Assembly (NCBI GenBank): GCA_032718475.1 | Contig: JAUCBJ010009143.1 | Location: 107,890-171,889 of the forward strand | Reading direction: 5' to 3' | DNA: 64,000 nucleotides | Source: Nemertoderma westbladi | Lineage: Eukaryota > Xenacoelomorpha > Nemertodermatida > Nemertodermatidae | In this document: positions 58,845 through 64,000 of the stretch, piece after piece | Layout of the letters: each line of letters opens with the position of its first letter | Position numbering within the stretch: the stretch's first letter is position 1 | Notes under the pieces: model-generated | What the model was told of the DNA's origin: nothing | The model's database searches: none | Seen by the model: the letters and a program-made list of their open reading frames with translations, nothing else | Position numbers and translations under genes: made by a program

Positions 58845-61800
58845 CTCTCCAGATTAATCCACTTTCTACTTCCGCACACTCGAAGCCTCATCAACTGGGT
58901 CAGCAGCTCTCCAGATTAATCCACCTTCTACTTCCACTCACTCGAAGCCTCATCAACTGGTCCAGCAGCTCTCCCGATTAATCCACCTTCTACTTCCGCT
59001 CACTCGAAAGCCTCATCAACTGGGCCAGCAGCTCTCCAGATTAATTTACCTTCTACTTCAGCTCACTCGAAAGCCTCATTAACTGGGCCAGCAGCTCTAA
59101 CGATTAATCCACCTTCTACTTCCGCACACTCGAAGCCTCATCAACTGGGTCAGCAGCTCTCCAGATTAATCCACCTTCTACTTCCGCTCACTCGAAGCCT
59201 CATCAACTGGTCCAGCAGCTCTCCCGATTAATCCACCTTCTACTTCAGCTCACTCGAAAGCCTCAGCAACTGGGCCAGCAGCTCTCCAGATTAATTTACC
59301 TTCTACTTCCGCTCACTCGAAGCCTCAGCAACTGGGCCACCAGATCTCCCTATTAATCCACCTTCTACTTCCGCACACTCGAAGCCTCACCACCTGGCCA
59401 GCAGCACTCCAGATTAATTTATCTTCTACTTCAACCGGGCCACCAGATCTCCCGATTAATCCAACTTCTACTTCCGCACACTCGAAGCCTCACCACCTAG
59501 CCAGCAGCACTCCAGATTAATTTATCTTCTACTTCAACCGGGCCACCAGATCTCCCGATTAATCCAACTTCTACTTCCGCACACTCGAAGCCTCATCAAC
59601 TGGGCCAGCAGCACTCCAGATTAATTTATCTTCTACTTCAACTGGGCCACCAGATCTCCCGATTAATCCAACTTCTACTTCCGCACACTCGAAGCCTCAC
59701 CACCTGGCCAGCAGCACTCCAGATTAATTTATCTTCTACTTCAACTGGGCCACCAGATCTCCCGATTAATCCAACTTCTACTTCCGCACACTCGAAGCCT
59801 CACCACCTGGCCAGCAGCACTCCAGATTAATTTATCTTCTACTTCAACTGGGCCAGCAGCTCTCCCGATTAATCCACCTTCTACTTCCGCACGCTCGAAG
59901 CCTCATCAACTGGGCCATCAGCTCTCCCGATTATTCAACCTTCTACTTCCGCACACTCGAAGCCTCATCAACTGGGCCAGCAGCTCTCCAAATTAATTTA
60001 CCTTCTACTTCCGCACACTCGAAGCCTCTGCAACTGGGCCAGCAGCTCTCCCAATTATTCAACCTTCTACTTCCGCACACTCGAAGCCTCATCAACTGGG
60101 CCAGCAGCTCTCCAAGTTAATTTACCTTCTACTTCCACACACTCGATGCCTCATCAACTGGGCCAGCAGCTCTCCAAATTAATTTACCTTCTACTTCCGC
60201 ACTCTCGATGCCTCATCAACTGGGCCAGCAGCTCTCCCGATTAATTCACCTTCTACTTCCGAGCACTCGAAGCCTCAGCATCTGGGCCAGCAGCTCTCCA
60301 GATTAATGTACCTTCTACTTCCGCACACTCGAAGCCTCAGCAACTGGGCGACCAGCTCTCACGATTAATCCACCTTCTACTTCCGCACACTCGAAGCCTC
60401 AGCAACTGGGCCAGCAGCTCTCCCGATTAATCCACCTTCTACTTCCGCACACTCGAAGCCTCAGCAACTGGTCCAGCAGCTCTCCAGATTAATTTACCTT
60501 CTTCTTCCACTCACTCGAAAGCCTCAGCAACTGGGCCAGCAGCTCTCCCGATTAATCCACCTTCTACTTCCGCACACTCGAAAGCCTCAGCAACTGGGCC
60601 AGCAGCTCTCCCAATTAATCCACCTTCTACTTACGCACACTCGAAGCCTCAGCAACTGGGCCAGCAGTTCTCCCGATTATTCCACCTTCTACTTCCGCAC
60701 ACTCGAAGCCTCATCAACTGGGCCAGCAGCTCTCCAGATTAGTTTACCTTCTTCTTCCGCTCACTCGAAAGCCTCAGCAACTGGGCCAGCAGCTCTCCCG
60801 ATTAATTTACCTTCTACTTCCGCACACTCGAAAGCCTCAGCAACTGGGCCAGCAGCTCTCCCGATTAATCCACCTTCTACTTCCGCACACTCGAAGCCTC
60901 AGCAACTGGGCCAGCAGCTCTCCCGATTAATCCACCTTCTACTTCCGCACACTCGAAGCCTCAGCAACTGGGCCAGCAGCTCTCCAGATTAATTTACCTT
61001 CTTCTTCCGCTCACTCGAAAGCCTCAGCAACTGGGCCAGCAGCTCTCCCGATTAATTTGCCTTCTACTTCCGCACACTCAAAAGCCTCAGCAACTGGGCC
61101 AGCAGCTCTCCCGATTAATCCACCTTCTACTTCCGCACAATCGAAGCCTCAGCAACTGGGCCAGCAGCTCTCCCGATTAATCCACCTTCTACTTCCGCAC
61201 ACTCGAAGCCTCATCAACTGGGCCAGCAGCTCTCCAGATTAATTTACCTTCTACTTCCGCACACTCGAAGCCTCAGCAACTGGGCCAGCAGCTCTCCCGA
61301 TTAATCCACCTTCTACTTCCGCACACTCGAAGCCTCAGCAACTGGGCCAGCTGCTCTCCCGATTAATCCACCTTCTACTTCCGCACACTCGAAGCCTCAG
61401 CAACTGGGCCAGCAGCTCTCCCGATTAATTTACCTTCTACTTCCGCACACTCGAAGCCTCAGCAACTGGGCCAGCAGCTCTCCCGATTAATCCACCTTCT
61501 ACTTCCGCACACTCGAAGCCTCAGCAACTGGGCCAGCAGCTCTCCCGATTAATCCACCTTCTACTTCCGCACACTCGAAGCCTCAGCAACTGGGCCAGCA
61601 GCTCTCCAGATTAATTTACCTTCTACTTCCGCACACTCGAAGCCTCAGCAACTGGGTCATCAGCTCTCCAGATTAATTTACCTTCTACTTCTGCTCACTC
61701 GAAAGCCTCAGCAACTGGGCCAGCAGCTCTCCCGATTAATCCACCTTCTACTTCCGCACACTCGAAGCTTCAGCAACTGGGCCAGCAGCTCTCCCGATTA

Positions 61801-64000
61801 ATCCACCTTCTACTTCCGCACACTCGAAGCCTCAGCAACTGGGTCAGCAGCTCTCCAGATTAATTTACCTTCTACTTCTGCTCACTCGAAAGCCTCAGCA
61901 ACTGGGCCAGCAGCTCTCCCGATTAATCCACCTTCTACTTCCGCACACTCGAAGCCTCAGCAACTGGGCCAGCAGCTCTCCCGATTAATCCACCTTCTAC
62001 TTCCGCACACTCGAAGCCTCAGCAACTGGGCCAGCAGCTCTCCCGATTAATTTACCTTCTACTTCCGCACACTCGAAGCCTCAGCAACTGGTCCAGCAGC
62101 TCTCCCGATTAATCCACCTTCTACTTCCGCTCACTCGAAAGCCTCAGCAACTAGGCCAGCAGTTCTCCCGATTATTCCACCTTCTACTTCCGCACACTCG
62201 AAGCCTCAGCAACTGGGCCAGCTGCTCTCCCGATTAATCCACCTTCTACTTCCGCACACTCGAAGCCTCAGCAACTGGGCCAGCAGCTCTCCCGATTAAT
62301 TTACCTTCTACTTCCGCACACTCGAAGCCTCAGCAACTGGGCCAGCAGCTCTCCCGATTAATCCACCTTCTACTTCCGCACACTCGAAGCCTCAGCAACT
62401 GGGCCAGCAGCTCTCCCGATTAATCCACCTTCTACTTCCGCACACTCGAAGCCTCAGCAACTGGGCCAGCAGCTCTCCAGATTAATTTACCTTCTACTTC
62501 CGCACACTCGAAGCCTCAGCAACTGGGTCATCAGCTCTCCAGATTAATTTACCTTCTACTTCTGCTCACTCGAAAGCCTCAGCAACTGGGCCAGCAGCTC
62601 TCCCGATTAATCCACCTTCTACTTCCGCACACTCGAAGCTTCAGCAACTGGGCCAGCAGCTCTCCCGATTAATCCACCTTCTACTTCCGCACACTCGAAG
62701 CCTCAGCAACTGGGTCAGCAGCTCTCCAGATTAATTTACCTTCTACTTCTGCTCACTCGAAAGCCTCAGCAACTGGGCCAGCAGCTCTCCCGATTAATCC
62801 ACCTTCTACTTCCGCACACTCGAAGCCTCAGCAACTGGGCCAGCAGCTCTCCCGATTAATCCACCTTCTACTTCCGCACACTCGAAGCCTCAGCAACTGG
62901 GCCAGCAGCTCTCCCGATTAATTTACCTTCTACTTCCGCACACTCGAAGCCTCAGCAACTGGTCCAGCAGCTCTCCCGATTAATTTACCTTCTACTTCCG
63001 CACACTCGAAGCCTCATCAACTGGTCCAGCAGCTCTCCTGATTAATCCACCTTCTACTTCCGCACACTCGAAGCCTCAGCAACTGGGCCAGCAGCTCTCC
63101 AGATTAATCCACTTTCTACTTCCGCACACTCGAAGCCTCATCAACTGGTCCAGCAGCTCTCCTGATTAATCCACCTTCTACTTCCGCACACTCGAAGCCT
63201 CAGCAACTGGGCCAGCAGCTCTCCAGATTAATCCACTTTCTACTTCCGCACACTCGAAGCCTCATCAACTGGGTCAGCAGCTCTCCAGATTAATCCACTT
63301 TCTACTTCCGCACACTCGAAGCCTCATCAACTGGGTCAGCAGCTCTCCAGATTAATCCACCTTCTACTTCCACTCACTCGAAGCCTCATCAACTGGTCCA
63401 GCAGCTCTCCCGATTAATCCACCTTCTACTTCCGCTCACTCGAAAGCCTCATCAACTGGGCCAGCAGCTCTCCAGATTAATTTACCTTCTACTTCAGCTC
63501 ACTCGAAAGCCTCAGCAACTGGGCCAGCAGCTCTCCAGATTAATCCACCTTCTACTTCAGCTCACTCGAAAGCCTCAGCAACTGGGCCAGCAGCTCTCCA
63601 GATTAATTTACCTTCTACTTCCGCACACTCGAAACCTCATCAACTGGTCCAGCAGCTCTCCCGATTAATCCACCTTCTACTTCAGCTCACTCGAAAGCCT
63701 CAGCAACTGGTCCAGCAGCTCTCCCGATTAATCCACCTTCTACTTCAGCTCACTCGAAAGCCTCAGCAACTGGTCCAGCAGCTCTCCCGATTAATCCAGC
63801 TTCTACTTCCGCACACTCGAAGCCTCATCAACTGGTCCAGCAGCTCTCCCGATTAATCCAGCTTCTACTTCCGCACACTCGAAGCCTCATCAACTGGTCC
63901 AGCAGCTCTCCCGATTAATCCAGCTTCTACTTCCGCACACTCGAAGCCTCATCAACTGGTCCAGCAGCTCTCCCGATTAATCCACCTTCTACTTCAGCTC
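58845..64000 (+). repeat. 6124-bp tandem higher-order repeat, copy 2, truncated by the window
   Basis: This copy matches 52720-57876 to the last base of the window. The composite 103-bp block is at 59385, the CAGCTG variants at 61345 and 62216, and the CCAGCTTC group at 63796, all offset 6124 from copy 1. The unit should continue for roughly another kilobase beyond the window if it is complete. Confidence 0.88.
59385..59860 (+). repeat. 103-bp composite repeat, second block
   Basis: This block is the 6124-bp-offset copy of 53261-53775. It has the same alternation of a full monomer with a truncated one (TTCAACCGGGCC or TTCAACTGGGCC), CAGCAGCACTCC, TTTATCTTC and AGATCTCCC. CACCACCTAGCC, a private change in the second unit of the first block near 53368, is also present here near 59492. 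The five-fold expansion therefore predates the 6124-bp duplication. Confidence 0.9.

Larger units (their letters stand above)
383..64000 (+). repeat. 62/63-bp satellite array, about 1,020 head-to-tail copies, open at the right edge
   Basis: A consensus copy is 15015-15076. Units are 62 bp (ending TCGAAG) or 63 bp (ending TCGAAAG), with a few of 60, 61 or 64 bp. Each carries CTGGGCC, CAGCTCTCC, ATTAAT (or ATTATT), TTCTACTTCC or TTCTTCTTCC, and TCGA. All copies are in one orientation. Three CpGs per consensus unit are intact in most copies. Translation is not sustained: 62 is not a multiple of three, and one + frame meets TAA in GATTAATC. Two of the three minus-strand frames of the consensus also have stops. 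Strand is given as the orientation of the cited consensus; it does not imply transcription. I do not recognise the family by name. Confidence 0.97.

Noticed and set aside
383-64000. CRISPR array
   Set aside because: Units are contiguous 62/63-mers with no unique spacers and no cas-like genes. Variation is subtype substitution, not alternating repeat and spacer.
383-64000. Giant mucin-like or Leu-rich repeat protein exon
   Set aside because: Most units are 62 bp and shift frame, and the third frame meets TAA in GATTAATC. The longest frame in 63 kb is under 200 codons.
383-64000. Telomeric or G-quadruplex DNA
   Set aside because: No TTAGGG-like or other telomere repeat, and G runs on the minus strand are mostly GG or single GGG, not four close runs.

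Overview
The window is almost entirely one eukaryotic satellite/minisatellite array. Bases 1-382 are AT-rich single-copy-looking DNA. From about 383 to the last base (about 63.6 kb, roughly 1,020 copies) everything I read is a head-to-tail repeat of 62 or 63 bp, all in the same orientation. I saw no inverted copies, no transposon or other insertion, no RNA gene, and no reading frame I would call a gene. The array runs off the right edge, so its full length is unknown. Array size, nested higher-order periods and CpG-type decay of variants all point to a nuclear eukaryotic chromosome. I cannot name the species or say whether the locus is centromeric, subtelomeric or interstitial.

Monomer: a consensus copy lies at 15015-15076. 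By my count it has A14 C25 G10 T13, about 56% GC, with strong C-over-G skew on the + strand. Landmarks are CTGGGCCAG (or CTGGGCCACCAG), CAGCTCTCC, an AseI-type ATTAAT core, a pyrimidine-rich stretch around TTCTACTTCC, and a TCGA. The 62-bp form ends TCGAAG and the 63-bp form ends TCGAAAG. Shared variants define monomer types: CATCAACTGGG with CCAAATTAATTT, CCAGATTAATTT, GATTATTC, TTCTTCTTCC, CTGGTCC, and CCACCTGG.

Layout: 383-1019 entry block; 1020-2350 CATCAAC-type units with a 310-bp pentamer; 2351-10620 mixed units with duplications offset by about 1246, 1680, 4170 and 4356 bp; 10620-12500 a 932-bp period; 12500-15990 a homogeneous core; 15990-17450 CATCAAC-type again; 17450-20104 an 873-bp period; 20105-29270 a 1739-bp period nested in a superrepeat of about 6.2-7.0 kb; 28411-30270 a 931-bp period; 30270-39100 blocks repeated at 2435 and 7852 bp; 39100-52500 long units of variable length (1.7-3.7 kb) with a 7242-bp duplication; 52720 to the end a tandem 6124-bp unit containing 871-bp, 375-bp and 103-bp subperiods.

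No gene system can be described. The points of interest are the layered repeat structure, a junction reading frame that enters the array, array-start variants recurring deep inside, and one-base hybrid indels that may be conversion junctions or assembly errors. All offsets come from reading marker variants by eye, not from an alignment program.
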